Positions 20,947-33,900 of a DNA stretch of 64,000 nucleotides are shown here, piece after piece (position 1 is the first letter of the stretch; every line of letters starts with the position of its first letter). Both the position numbers and the translations under genes were made by a program. The stretch is from NCBI GenBank assembly GCA_030386875.1, contig CM059569.1, positions 49,081,842-49,145,841 of the forward strand, written 5' to 3'. The notes below the pieces were generated by a model, which saw only the letters and a list, made by a program, of their open reading frames with translations, was not told the DNA's origin and made no database searches. Origin of the DNA: Morinoia aosen (taxonomy: Eukaryota > Arthropoda > Malacostraca > Amphipoda > Talitridae).

Positions 20947-21683
20947 GCAGACTGGGAGGGTCTACTTCTACATGTTACAATAGAGTTTTTAAATCAATGT
21001 CGGCGTATTTTTTCTATATCTTTACGCGAGTCTAATTGCAATCAAAATAATTGTTAATGTTCTCTAGTTGGAGTTTAGATGACTTTCATTATAGCGTGTC
21101 TCATCTTCCACGACAATGTAACATATGCAACATAATTACCGTTCAAAACAGATTATTATTGCCAGTTTCAAAGCAGGCGCTGGTTAACTCCTGGCATCTT
21201 CATATATATTAATTGTAATTATTGAATCATTGCGCGCCATCCTTCACTTCGATACACCGTCCTTATCCTGCCTAGATAGTAAGTGAAAATATGTTTGACT
21301 TTCACGTTTGAAACTAGGAAATCTTACAACATGCCTTCTACATACACGTATTGCTAAAAGGCATCCATATCTCGAATGTGAAGAAAAATTTTCAAGCGAT
21401 CAATTTTTTCCCCATATTTATACAATTCTTCATTTATAACCTGAACATTAAATCCGGCATTTCTACATTTTACCAAATAATGCACCTGAAACGAGAGATT
21501 CAAACCAAAAAAAATCCTAAATTTGATCCAAATTATAACGCTTAACTCTGCGTATCCATCTTCCCTTACTATACCGGGGAAATAACCACGCCAAATTATA
21601 TCAATAGCTTGTATACTTAGGCAGAAAGTATAAACACTCGACTTTCGTAGACACTGAACAGCCAAACCTGTTCTGAAGCTGAA
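20947..21683. other. Convergent 3' ends of Nup58 and PSMB6
   Basis: The two genes point at each other across 737 bp, which must hold both 3' untranslated regions. I do not see a canonical AATAAA on either strand; an ATTAAA on plus near 21446 is the nearest candidate for Nup58. If so, the transcripts overlap antisense. Confidence 0.7.
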
Positions 21684-21956
21684 CTAGCCTAGATAGAATT
21701 CTGGGAGGTCAGGGTTGAGGAAGTTGCGCCTCTCTACGCCATCCTTGGTAATGATGGCCACCCTAACACACCCGCCGCTGCTGCCGTCCCTCGTGAGCGC
21801 CAGAGTGACGGCGTTCTTGACGAACTCAACGCATTGCTCCTTGTCCATGTTGGGCTTGAAGGTGGCGTCCATGTGGCCCCAGATGTAGGTGCTGCCGCTC
21901 CCGCCCAGCGCCACTGGCTGCCGAGTCAGCATGCCGCCCAATGGGATAGTGAATAC
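21684..21956 (-). CDS. PSMB6: PSMB6 exon 4 (terminal)
   Basis: After acceptor TTTGCCGGCAG it encodes [19 protein letters not shown] and so on to LPEFYLG and TAG: 90 residues. It is GC-rich compared with the introns. Confidence 0.97.
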   Translation of the reverse strand, partial: VFTIPLGGMLTRQPVALGGSGSTYIWGHMDATFKPNMDKEQCVEFVKNAVTLALTRDGSSGGCVRVAIITKDGVERRNFLNPDLPEFYLG

Positions 21957-24900
21957 CTGCCGGCAAACCGAACATGAGCGAATTGAAGCCGTCACGCAAA
22001 ATACGATATTTTTTGGTTAAAAGTCATGCACGTGCTGATTGATGCTCTCATGTGAAACGCCTTATTTTTGGTCGAAAATTAAACCCGAGCGGATACGACA
22101 TAAACTGCTCATTGATCGAACCATAAACGTCAGAACTTCACATTAGAATTGCTATTATATTTCGTTACATTATTCCCCACTATAGGTTTGGCTCAGTAAG
22201 AGGGTATGCTAAGCTTTAATAACGTAATTCAAATATGGCAACAATAGCACCCCTGCGCTTTTTTAGATATTGTCAGCACGGCAGATATCTCAACTCAATA
22301 GAATGTTTTCTATCTCAATATTTTCCAAAAATATTATTCGTTTGACGAATTACGGCAATTTTAGTACGACTATTATAAGACTAGCAGGATCTGTTGACGG
22401 TTAAGATTATGAAAACCTCACTGGCCCCTGAAATAATTCCAAAATAACCTATTCTAACCCGACGTGACTTATCCTAACCCAACATAGCCTATCCTAACGT
22501 ATCCTAATAGGACCCATGAAAAAATTACAACATGATTTGCTTCAAAAAATTCTAACGCATGATCAAGCTGTGGCATAGCTACCAAAGACGATGAAAGCAG
22601 TGAACGCATAACGGACGGACTAAGGAAGGAAAAAAGCTGAATTATAATTTGATTAGTTGAATTCAGACTCCCTGTCCACAACGGAGATAATCTCAAGAGA
22701 AGGGGCCATTTGGTATGGAGTGTAAAAAGCGGCAATACATGCACACGGAGTATTTTCACACATGATACCGTACGTATAGCAACACCAAGTTGATAAAAAT
22801 GAAAAAAATGACCAGATAGCAGAAAATACATGAAAACTTGAAGCACCTAAGTACACAAGAAAGTCTCGAAGACCTACCCAGAACTGAAGTAATCTTACAG
22901 TATCGTACTTGATGAGCGAAATTATAGAATTTACAACCCTAAACCTATCCTTTGCTTCCGGGAGAGCATTTTGATAGTATATGATTATGTTATAAGTCAA
23001 TTTAAGCCTCCCTAACCGCCACAAAAAAAGAGCGTACCGAAGAGAGGAAGGCACCATTCAGTATGGAGATAGGAGAATGAGGAATCTATGCAAAAGGAGC
23101 ATAGAAACAGCAACAGTAAGTTGAGAAAGATGTTCATGAAATAAGATAAAAGTTGAAGATGAAAGTCAGAGGTGCTGAAAAAAGGACAGTAGTGAATCGA
23201 AAACGGTGGTCCTTAACATAATAAAAAAACATTTTACCCCTGGGAGCGCTAATTCTCATAATAATAATAATAATGAGGGGTGTTGATACAATCAACATTA
23301 AAGCACGGACACGGGTCCTTTACTGCTCCCCTTTATGCATGTCGTCTGCGATCGAAAGGTCGATTTAGAAACTCATCATTAAAGGTAAGTCAATTGCAAT
23401 GCAAAGTTACTGAAACATTTAAATTAGGTCGTAGACATCTATCACACGAAGATAGTTCATTAATTCCTTGACGTCTAAATGGCGTCCCAATACCGTCTCG
23501 ACGGTAGGTTGTAGCGTTTGGCAAGCCTTTATACAATTTCTACTAATTGTTAGACTTTCACATTCTATGATTAGGTGTTTGACAGTTAGTGTTGAGTTGT
23601 TGCAAAACTCGCATACTGGTGCAATATCAGGTATCTCGTTGTTCATCAGGTAGCCATGCGTTAAGAATGTGTGTCCTATTCTGAGTCTGTTAACTATTAT
23701 TTCCTCTTTACGTGATATTTTACCTAGTTCCAATTTCGTGCCTGGTGATGGCTGTATTTCCCTCAACCTGTCTCTGCAATTTTCCCACCTAGTCTTCCAC
23801 TGGTCAATCATCTTTTGTTGTATTAATGGTTTCCAGTCTGAGTGGCAAATAAGAATGAATTCTTCGGGTCTTCGGGTAGCGTTCTTAGCTGCGGTATCTG
23901 CAGCGTCGTTACCGCCTATTCCGACATGGGAGGGGATCCAGCATACGAGGCCTGTCGAAAAAGTATCCGACCTTAATTTTTCCCGCGCAAAGTAGTGATT
24001 CTAAGGCGGCGCCACTGTGCACGGTGGAAGGAGGAATCTTAATGCGCATGCTTGACTTTTTTCACCGCATTCACTTGGGCCACTCACTAGCTGGGGGTCG
24101 CCAAGTAAGGTGCTGTTCTAAGTGTTTGTCGGATTTAGTTTTCTTGCAAGATGACTGAACGAATTGAGCAAAGACACTGCATCAAATTTTGTCAAAAGCT
24201 TGGTGATTCTCAAATTGAAACAATTCGTAAGATTCAGCAGGTGTTTGGGGAAGATGCTATGGGTGTAACACAAATTAAGGAGTGGTTCAACCGATTCAAA
24301 GATGGCCGCACATCAGCGGAGAGTGAGCAGCGTTGTGGCAGGCCCAAAACTTCTCGGAGTGCAGCTGTTGTTGAGAGGGTGCGAAATTTGGTGATGGCAG
24401 ATCGTCGTTTGACCGTGCGGGAGATTGCCCAAGAGGTTGGAGTGAGTAAAGATTCTGCACATGCCATTTTGACCAGACATGTGGACTGCGAACAACTGGC
24501 ACTTGCATCACGACAACGCGCCCGCACATTCATCCCATTTGATCCGCAATTTCTTGGCCAAACATGGAATTACGACCGTTCGCCAACCTCCCTACTCTCC
24601 AGACCTGGCTCCTTGCGACTTCTGGTTGTTTCCAAAATTGAAGACACCACTGAAAGGATCCCGTTTTGAGAGTAGAGAAGAGATAATGCGGAACGCGACG
24701 ACAGAGCTGAACACCATTCCAAAAGAAGACTTCCAGAGGTGTTTCCGGCAGTGGAAGGATCGGTGGGCTAAGTGTGTGGAAGCACAAGGAGCCTACTTTG
24801 AAGGGGATTAGGGTCCCAACCCCGTCAGGTTGTTGAAGTATTTTTTCTGGCCAAAGGTCGGATACTTTTTCGACAGGCCTCGTATGTTGATGAGTATGCC

Positions 24901-27900
24901 ACTTTTTTGCACGTCGTGTATTTCGTGTTGTATTCGGCGTAGTACTGGGTGATGTGTCTCGCAATTTAGGCCGTTAACGACACTCAACGAGTCACAGTAA
25001 ATTACATATTTTTTATCTCTTTGATCTCTAATGATGTTAAGGGCCAAGTGAATGGCGTGTATTTCAGCTGAATATATTGAGGCTTCCTTCGGAAGTGTTG
25101 CAGTGCGAACAATGGTGCCACATACTGCCGCCGCTCCTGTGCCACCCTCCCCTCGTGAGCCGTCCGTGTATATGGTCACGTATCCATCATATTGTTCTTT
25201 TGTTATTTTTTTATGCTCTCGCCGGATTATGTATTCGGGAGTTTCGTTCTTTGGGAGTTCGGTTAGTTCTGTATTAATAATTGGTTTTGTTAAAGCCCAT
25301 GTAGGGGTATCAATGTTTAATAGTCGGTAGGAAAAGTCTGGTTTAATTCGGTTTTTCCTCAAACTTAATTTTTCTATTAGTATTTGCATTCTGATGGCCA
25401 AAGTTGGGGTTATTCTCCTATTTTGAAAGAGTAGTCTATTGCTCGCCGTTACAGTGCAACTAAAAGCGGGGTTTCCGTGCTGACTTCGGACCTTGTAGTA
25501 GTAGCAGAGTGAGAGATAATTTCGTCTAATATCGGGAGGCATTTCATTGCAAATAATATATAGGCTATTTGTTGGGCTGGATCTAAATGCTCCCGTAGCG
25601 ATTCGTAGTGCCTCGCGCGTAACTGACTCGAGGGGTTTCAAAGTTGTTTGACTGGCAGAGTTATAGATTATTGATCCATAGTCGAGAATTGATCTTGTCA
25701 TACTTCTGTAGATTCTGAGAACTGTGGTTTGGTCGGCTCCCCAGCTTTGAGCTGTTATTGATTTCAGTACGTTAAGGCTGTCATTTCCTTTGTTCTTTAG
25801 AGCAGCGATGTGTTGTTGCCAGTTCAATTTGTCGTCGAAGATTAGGCCTAGGAATTTATGCGATTTTGTGTATTGAATGTTTTCGTTATTGATTTTGAGT
25901 GTTGGGCTGAGGAATAGTCCGGGTATAATATTAAAATGAATTGCTTTACGTTTGCTCAGTGAAAATTTGAATCCAGGATTTTGAGACCACTTAAATATAT
26001 TATCAATACAGGATTGCATTTTGTTTTGAATGACCTGGAGGTCTTGGTGGTGGTATCCGACTTGCAAGTCGTCAACATATAGAGAGTAATGGAACTTGTT
26101 GTCCGGTGGAATCTGTTTAGCTATGTCGTTTATTTTGAGGGCAAATAATGTAACTGAGAGGACACTGCCTTGAGGGACTCCGTTTCGCTGTTCGTAGGTG
26201 TTTGAGTTATAGTTATCCACTCGGACACTCAGTGTTCTATGTTCTAAGAATTTGGTGATGAAAATTGGTAGTCTACCCCTGAGTCCAATGTCAAATAAGT
26301 CACGTATAATCCCATATCTCCATGTTCTGTCATAAGCTTTTTCGAGGTCAAAAAACACTGAAATGAAGTGTTCTCTGTTTGCAAAGGCTAATCTTACGGT
26401 TGAGTCTAGTCTGACCAAGTGATCTACAGTGCTACGCCCTCTCCTGCATCCACACTGCGCTTTATTTATTATGTTATGCATATCAAAATATTCTATCAGT
26501 CGGTTATTGATCATTCGTTCCATAAGTTTGCACAGACAGCTCGTTAGTGCGATCGGTCTGTAGTTGTTCGGCTTACTGTGGTCTTTTCCAGGTTTTGGGA
26601 TTGGTATTATTATTGAGTGCTGCCATGTGGTGGGAAGTAGCCCGTTGTCCAGAATTTGTTAAAAGTGTTCAAGATGTATTGTTTAGCTGGTAGTTTTAGG
26701 TGTTATGTTATTTTGTCGTTTCCTGGTGATGTGTTTTTAGTTTTTCTTAGGGCGGATTCAAATTCATGCATATGGAAAGTTTGGTTATAGATTTCTACGT
26801 TTGGCGAACTGAAATGGATCGGTATAGTTTCATTTGCGGTTTTTATTTGTTGAAATTCAGGGGAATAGCTTTGGTCGCTTGACACTTCGCTGAAATTCTC
26901 AGCCAGTTTATTCACAATATCAGGGATTGTGCTGTAGTGTAGATTGTTTTCGATCAATATATGGACTTTTCTTTGTACTCGACCTTTTATTTTCCTTATT
27001 GTTTCGTATACTCTGGCCATTGGTGTGTATTTATTAAGTTGGTTTACGAAGTTCTTCCACGTTTCCTGTTTGCTTGCTCGAATTTTGTATTTATGATTTG
27101 CTCTTGCTCGTTTCCAGTTAATTAAGTTAGTAAGGTTTTTGTTGCGGTGGTATTTCTTGTAAAGTTTTTCTCTTTCTTCTTTTGATTCTTGGAGTTCTTT
27201 TGTCCACCATGGTTTGGGGTAGTATTTTCCTGGTATATAAGTTGGGATGGCTTTTTCAGCCGCTGAGTAGAACCGCTGGTATAAGTCGGTGATTAGTTGT
27301 TCGTTATTAGTTGTTGCGTTCAACATCGGCTTGTTCCATGCATTGTTATTGGAATATAGATCCCAGTTAGCTTTTGAGTAGTTCCAGATAGTTGATGGGG
27401 GTTGGTTGGGACGATTTTCGTTAAGGTAGGTGATCAAAATTGGGCAATGATCGCTATCACCCGGCGAGTCGAAAGCAACCCAGTCTAGTAGCACGGCCAA
27501 TGTAGGCGAGCAAATTGTCAGATCAATAGCTGATTCTGAATTGTATCCTACTCTAGTGGGTGAACCGGTATTTAATAGGCAAAGGTTATTGTTTGTAATA
27601 ACAGTTTCTATCAGCTTCCCCCTATTATCTGTATTCTTGCAGCCCCATATGGTGCTGTGTCCGTTGAAGTCGCCGGCTAGGATGAAAGGGTTCGGTAGTT
27701 GGTGGATTAGGTTATTTAGTTTTTCGTTTGTGACTGTTTGTCTACCGGGTATGTAGATGCTGCAGATGGTTATCAGCTGTCCTATGTTTACTTGAATGGC
27801 CACGCTTTGTAGTTCAGTCTGTAGATTCAGTTCACAAAAAGGTATTGAGCTATGGACATATATTCCAACACCTCCATGGGGGGTTCTGTTGTAATGACCG

Positions 27901-30900
27901 TGTCGTAGCACATTACTGTAGCCGTTTATTCTAAACTGGCAGTTATCCCATAGCTTTGTTTCTTGAAGTGCTATTATACTGGGTTGGTGGTTGTTTATTG
28001 TTTCCATTAGTTCATCTTTCTTTCCCCTGATGCCTTGGCAGTTCCACTGCAGGATTCCCACGTTAGCCATGGGGTGTGTTTGATTTGATTTTGTTATTCA
28101 ATCGTTCAATTAGTTACTTTCTTTTGGGTGATCTATCTCTAATCCTAGAGTCACGAGAGTAGTGTGATTGTTCCTCATCTGAGTAAATTTGTCGTTTATC
28201 ATGTCTGTTGCGGCTGTAGGTGGGGGATCGTGATTTTGATCGTGATCTTGGTCGCTTCTTGTTTTGGGTTTTGGAAGGTTTGTGCTGCTTTGGGGGTTTG
28301 AATTCGTTGAATATTCGTCTGGCTTCTTGTCTCATAATAGGGTTGCATTCGCTCGTGCCATCTTCCTCATTTTCAGATCCTTCGGCTGTAGTTTCAATAT
28401 TAATTGTGGATTTGAGCAATTGTGCTGGGTTGGGTTTAATGCGGAGTATCTCTTTTTCGCATGTTTCGTGGTCGCGTTGTGAAGTTTGCGGTGGTTTGGT
28501 TTCTGGTGTATCGGTTGTGTTATCAGTTGTACCTGGTTCGTTACAAAGTGGGGGAGCCATATTTTGTTCGGTGATCGTTTGGTTTTTGGTAGCCGCCATA
28601 AAGGGTTGGGGTGTTGGTACTTTAGGTATTTGATCCGTTCGATTTCTGGTTATTTGTGCGTAGCTTTGATCGAGTTGTGGGGATCGTTTGTGGTATATTA
28701 TAAGGGCTTGTTCTCTTGATACGTTTTGTTTAGTACGGATAGAAATTAGTTCTTGTTGCTTGCGTTGTTCCGGGCAAGTCCGGTCTCCAGTTTTGTGATT
28801 GTTTCCGCAGTGGTAGCATGTCAAGTTGTTTTCCGTGCAATTTGTTGCTTCATGGTCTTTTGTTGCGCATTTTCCACACACGAACTCTTCACTGGTACAT
28901 CTTTTAGCAGTATGGTTGTATTCCAAGCACTTTTTACACATCATAGGGCGGTCGAAGTATTCATATATCCTACTCTTGCAGTCTTGGCCAAGGATGTCGA
29001 TATACTCAGGGGGGGTTGAGCCTCTGAAAGTTAGAAGTATTGCTTTTGCATTTGTGTTACGGCTTTTTATCCAATTTGCTGGTTCAACATTTTTGATTAT
29101 CTGGTTTTCCATTAAACCTTGTTTGAATTTCTCGAAGTTGGTGAAGTCGTAGTTATAGATGTAGGCAAGTCCTTTTGAAAGATTTACATAGTTATTTTCT
29201 GTTACTTGCACAGGGATGTTGTTTATGTCTTTGATTTTCTGTATTTCATCTTTTTGTCGTGTGTGATCTAATTCTACAATAAATGTGTTTTTGCCGCCCG
29301 ATCGAATAGATTTGGGTTTTCCTTGGATTTGGTTTGCAATACATTTTTCTAGGAGCCATGGAGTAATTTTCCGCTTTTCGTTTTCCTGCATTGTTATATT
29401 GAAATGAGTTGTGGGGGTGTTCGTATCTGATATTGGTATCTCGGAGTGTCCTGTGACTATCTGTACAGCACGACGCCTATTAACTCGTTGTTCTTGTTGG
29501 ACTTTGCATATTTCTGTTTCCATGATATGTTTCGGGCATTCTCTGTGGCCAGTTTCATGTTGACGCTTGCAATGCATGCAGGAGAGGGCGCTGCCACATT
29601 GTTCGCTGTCATGGCCTGTTTCTCCGCAGCGTTTACAGTTTGCTTCGTTATGGCAGTGTTTGGCTGTGTGGCCGTAGTTTTGACATTTGTGGCAGATCAT
29701 TGGTCTATTAATAAATGGGTATACTATCGTATCTGATTTTTCGCCTGGGATATATATAGAGTCTGGTGTAGTGTAGCTATTAAAGGTTAGTAGGAGTGGG
29801 GTGGTTTGGGAGAATCGAGTTTTAATGAAGCTGGCACGGACAGCGTCACTGATATTGTACTGGCTCTTCAGGCCTTCCACAAAATCTTCCATATTATCTA
29901 CATCATATTCTTGAATATATATTAGTCCTTTGGATTGATTGTAGTATGGGTGTTCGCTGATCTGGCAATTAATGCCGTCGACGTTATTAAGTCTGGTGAT
30001 GCGCTCAGATTGGGGTTTGTTTCGAGTTTCTATAATAAAGCTATCTTTACCTGAATAAGTTATTCTTTTCGCCTTTAAACCAGTTATTTTGACTATTTCT
30101 TCTTGGAGGCAAAATGGATTTATTTGGTTTCTTTCTTCAATTTTGAATTTGACCGAGAAGAACTTTGTATAATGGTCGTTCTTCGTCATTTCTTGGTTCA
30201 ACGATATGGGTGTGTATTTGTTAGCTTTGCATTGTTTTCTCACATTTTCTTTCTCGCAGCCCATGATTTTACTGTTTTTTCCTATGTTCTGCGCTTTCGT
30301 CATTTCTAGGATTTTTTCGAGTGTATTTTCGATTTTCCTTATTCGATCGTCTACATTTTGTGCTTCTTTTTCAACTTCATGTTTATCGGGGTTGATGCAT
30401 TTGGTTGCATCATCCGCCGCAAGTCTATTCAGCACTTCATTTAATTTAGCCTCCAATTGGTCCACCTTACAGGTAGCACCGTTTGGTTCCGGTGGAGTTT
30501 TTTCGGTTGTTTGGTCAAATGTTTCATTGTTTTCGCTTATCTTCCTGGTGATATTGTTAGTTTTGGGGTTTGTTGCACCTACGTTGGTAGCAGTGCTTAG
30601 GTTGTTTTTGTTGGAGTTTATTCGTTGTTTTAATTTGTTTTTATTTTTGGCGTACATACTCCCGGCTTCAGAGGGGGTTTCCCCGCCTCGAAGTCGGGGT
30701 TTGAGGTATTCGCTGATTGTTGCCAGAAGTGCTTAAAGTTTTACTTTGGGATCCAAAGTAGTAATCCAAAATGGACTATTGGTCTGCGTAACTTAAGTCT
30801 ATTCTTATAGGTTATTTAAGGGCCCTGGAGTATAGGGCAAATTAAAGAGAAAATAACTACGCAAATGAGACCCAAGCTCCGAAGAGCTCGGGCCGCCGCC

Positions 30901-33900
30901 CGACTTTGTTCTACCCAACAACGGGGAATTGGAAAAAAACCTAAAATCTTAATCCCTCGAAAGAAAACTCAAAAGATAGAGGAAAGAGCAGTTGGGTATT
31001 TCAACGGTACCACCACGAGAAGGTGCCGGGTCAGCTGGATACCTGCTCGTGAGTAGGTATTCCTGTATCAATCCTTGTCTACGACTTCTTTCCCTTCACC
31101 AAGCTCAATAATTCAATAATTTGGTACCAGTAAACGTGGTAAAGGGAACACGTAAAATTTCCGACCAGATAGCAGAAAATACATGAAAACTTGAAGCACC
31201 CAAGTACACAAGAAAGTCTCGAAGACCTACCCAGAACTGAAGTAATCTTACAGTATCGTACTTGATGAGCGAAATTATAGAATTTACAACCCTAAACCTA
31301 TCCTTTGCTTCCGGGAGAGCATTTTGATAGTTTATGATTATGTTATAAGTCAATTTAAGCCTCCCTAACCGCCACAAAAAAAGAGCGTACCGAAGAGAGG
31401 AAGGCACCATTCAGTATGGAGATAGGAGAATGAGGAATCTATGCAAAAGGAGCATAGAAACAGCAACAGTAAGTTGAGAAAGATGTTCATGAAATAAGAT
31501 AAAAGTTGAAGATGAAAGTCAGAGGTGCTGAAAAAAGGACAGTAGTGAATCGAAAACGGTGGTCCTTAACATAATAAAAAAACATTTTACCCCTGGGAGC
31601 GCTAATTCTCATAGATTCAATAGTTGTATCTCCCTGAGGGGGCATTTTAATAGTATCTATATAACTAAAGATAGGTGTAAACGTACCGTTAGTTCAAAAT
31701 TTGGTCTCGGGAAACGTAATGAATGCGATGGTACTCTTTTTAACGGCGAATTTACTTCCAGAGTTAGAGTGAGGCAACCTTCTGAGTACGAGTTGCAGTG
31801 AAATATCAAAAGAAGCCAAAATTTGTTTGCTAAGCAAACTCATAGGTTCGGTGTGTTCAATCAAAATGTTACGATAAATCTTCACTTATTGGTACAATAG
31901 AGAAATAATTTAACGTTTGAATGTAAAAACGGATGAATATACCGAAAGTCAATTCAGCTGAAATATTCTGGACACACATACAGTGTGAAGGCAATGATGG
32001 TACAGACAGAAATAAGGAAAGAACATCAAATTGTAAACTCAGGGGATCGTCACGCGACAGACGCGTGGTAGAGCTACCATACGCGAGAAAGAAGAAAAAT
32101 AGGCAGGTCAGTGAACCAAATCACAGATTTACAAAACTTTAACATCTAAACGTAGCACACGGTAATAGCACGCGGTGTCTAAGCTGCGTCGACTACAAAA
32201 CAGCATCTGTTAACCTTATCAAAAATAGGGACGACACTAATAATGTACTAAAGGTACTTTAGAGTACCTTCACTAAAGTAAAGGGAAGACGCTTCTCTAA
32301 GAAGAAAAGAGATATCCCCATTGTCCCTTTCACGAGACCTCTTTAAAATGTTACCTAATCTAAATTGAGGTATAAAAAGAATCCTTTAACTATATCTCCC
32401 AACTGATATTGTCAAGCCTATTAGGACATTTGTAATCTTCACTACCATAGCTTGACACACATATTATTACACGCCACAAAGAAAGGATGAAACAAGCTAC
32501 TTTTGTTAAACAGCTTTCGGCGATTCAAGAGAAAATTTCAGAATCCCTTGTTGACTTTTAAAATCGTTCACACTTTGAAACATTAACAGAATCATTCTCG
32601 AAAGAGAAACTTGTAATACTACCAGTAGGTTATGCACTTAAAAGGCTCATACTTCACCCTATGATATGAAAACACTTTTCCAAAACTATTCACCGAAGTG
32701 AAGTAACATAATTTGCGACAGCCTTGAAGATATTTCAATCTTTTTCTTATCAGGTATTTCAATACCTTGCTTTGTGCAATGAAGTCAAGCATTAATATAT
32801 TCCAGAACATAAGTTAGTACTTGAAAAGTTCAAATCATAAGTTCAATGTCCAATTACGATTGAATGAATTGGATAAAATTAGATAAGTTAGTTAAAGTCT
32901 ATCTGAACCTCAAAAAAGGTATTCCACAGAAAAGAAGATTTGGTATGGAGTTCACCAAATGAGGCGTGTTCCCACACGAGACTTTTTGCACATAAAAACA
33001 GTTAAGGTGGCAATTCACGAATTAAGATGAAAAGTCGGAGAAGAAAGTGGTAGATATAGAAGACATGGATAGTGAACCGCATAAAAATGGTTAACCAAAC
33101 ACATACTTATTCATTTCAGCAAAAGGGAGGCTTACCTTAATATTACATCAAGATCATTTAACCCATGAGTGTAAAAATTTCCACTGATGCAATACTTGTC
33201 TCATCTGAGGGGACAAACAAGTTTGACTACGATAGTCTTGACAATAAATTTGAAAGCGCTGGCCTAGATTACCAGGCCATTATTACTACCATTACTTTAC
33301 CTGTCCACCCTTCTGTCTGTCCCAGCCTGCAACGATGATGCCGGCAGAGAGGCTGTCCCTGTACCTGTAGCAGATCTCCCTGAAGGTGCTCGCGGCCACC
33401 TGCACTGAAGGGGGCTCGCCTGTCGTCACTCTGGTCAATGAAGGGAAACAGGCTGCAGTTGGAGCTGTGTAGTGATGGTTCATAATTCATCTTTTACAAA
33501 AAAGTATGCATGATTTATGGAAATATATATAAAAAAAGAGAATCTTCAGCTACTTCATGAAGTTTTTTGCAAACCCAAATGGATGTAAGATGTGAATCAC
33601 ATGGACAAAGATTACAATGGATGCACAAAAAATGAGTTACAACAAATGTGAATGTGAAGACTATAAAAGAAACAAATGCTTGATTGTGAAATAGAGAAAA
33701 TATTTTGTAAGAGAAGCTGTTCTCTGACTTTTTTTTCAACTGAGGTGAAGTGCAGCCTGCTATTTTCCAAGCATGAAAGTTGAATTAGCTTACATTCAAT
33801 TTCTAAAAAAATATGCTGCAGAATAAATGTTTCTCATAAGTTGGGATTTTGCAAGGGTTGAGAAATAATTAAAGATATTTTAAATATCAGTACATGAAAC

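Larger units (their letters stand above)
23419..28070 (-). pseudogene. LINE ORF2 (EN, RT, RNase H, zinc finger), broken
   Basis: [85 protein letters not shown], and YSLYVDDL near 26070-26095. RNase [53 protein letters not shown]. Near the C-terminus is a CCHC finger ([18 protein letters not shown]). Three lesions are seen: in-frame TAA at 26703-26705 after GNDKIT, a one-base frameshift near 26624-26638, and the mariner at 23946-24882 splitting RNase H. The catalytic residues that remain are unchanged, so inactivation looks recent. Confidence 0.92.
23261..31162 (-). mobile_element. I-clade-like LINE, near full length, with nested mariner
   Basis: A 7.9-kb minus-strand element (about 7.0 kb without the mariner): 5' leader 30658-31162, ORF1 30657-28114, 43-bp gap, ORF2 28070-23419, 3' region ending in a (TTA)n tail at 23261-23273. 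Order EN-RT-RNase H in ORF2, a zinc-knuckle ORF1 and a trinucleotide tail are features of the I group. It lies antisense-neutral, that is in the same orientation as PSMB6, inside its last intron. Both ends meet the 451-bp direct repeats exactly. Confidence 0.92.

Noticed and set aside
22810-31613. 451-bp repeats as LTRs of an LTR retrotransposon
   Set aside because: They lack TG...CA ends; the internal element is a LINE with a trinucleotide tail and no gag-pol-integrase, and the repeat contains part of an unrelated family R copy that continues outside.
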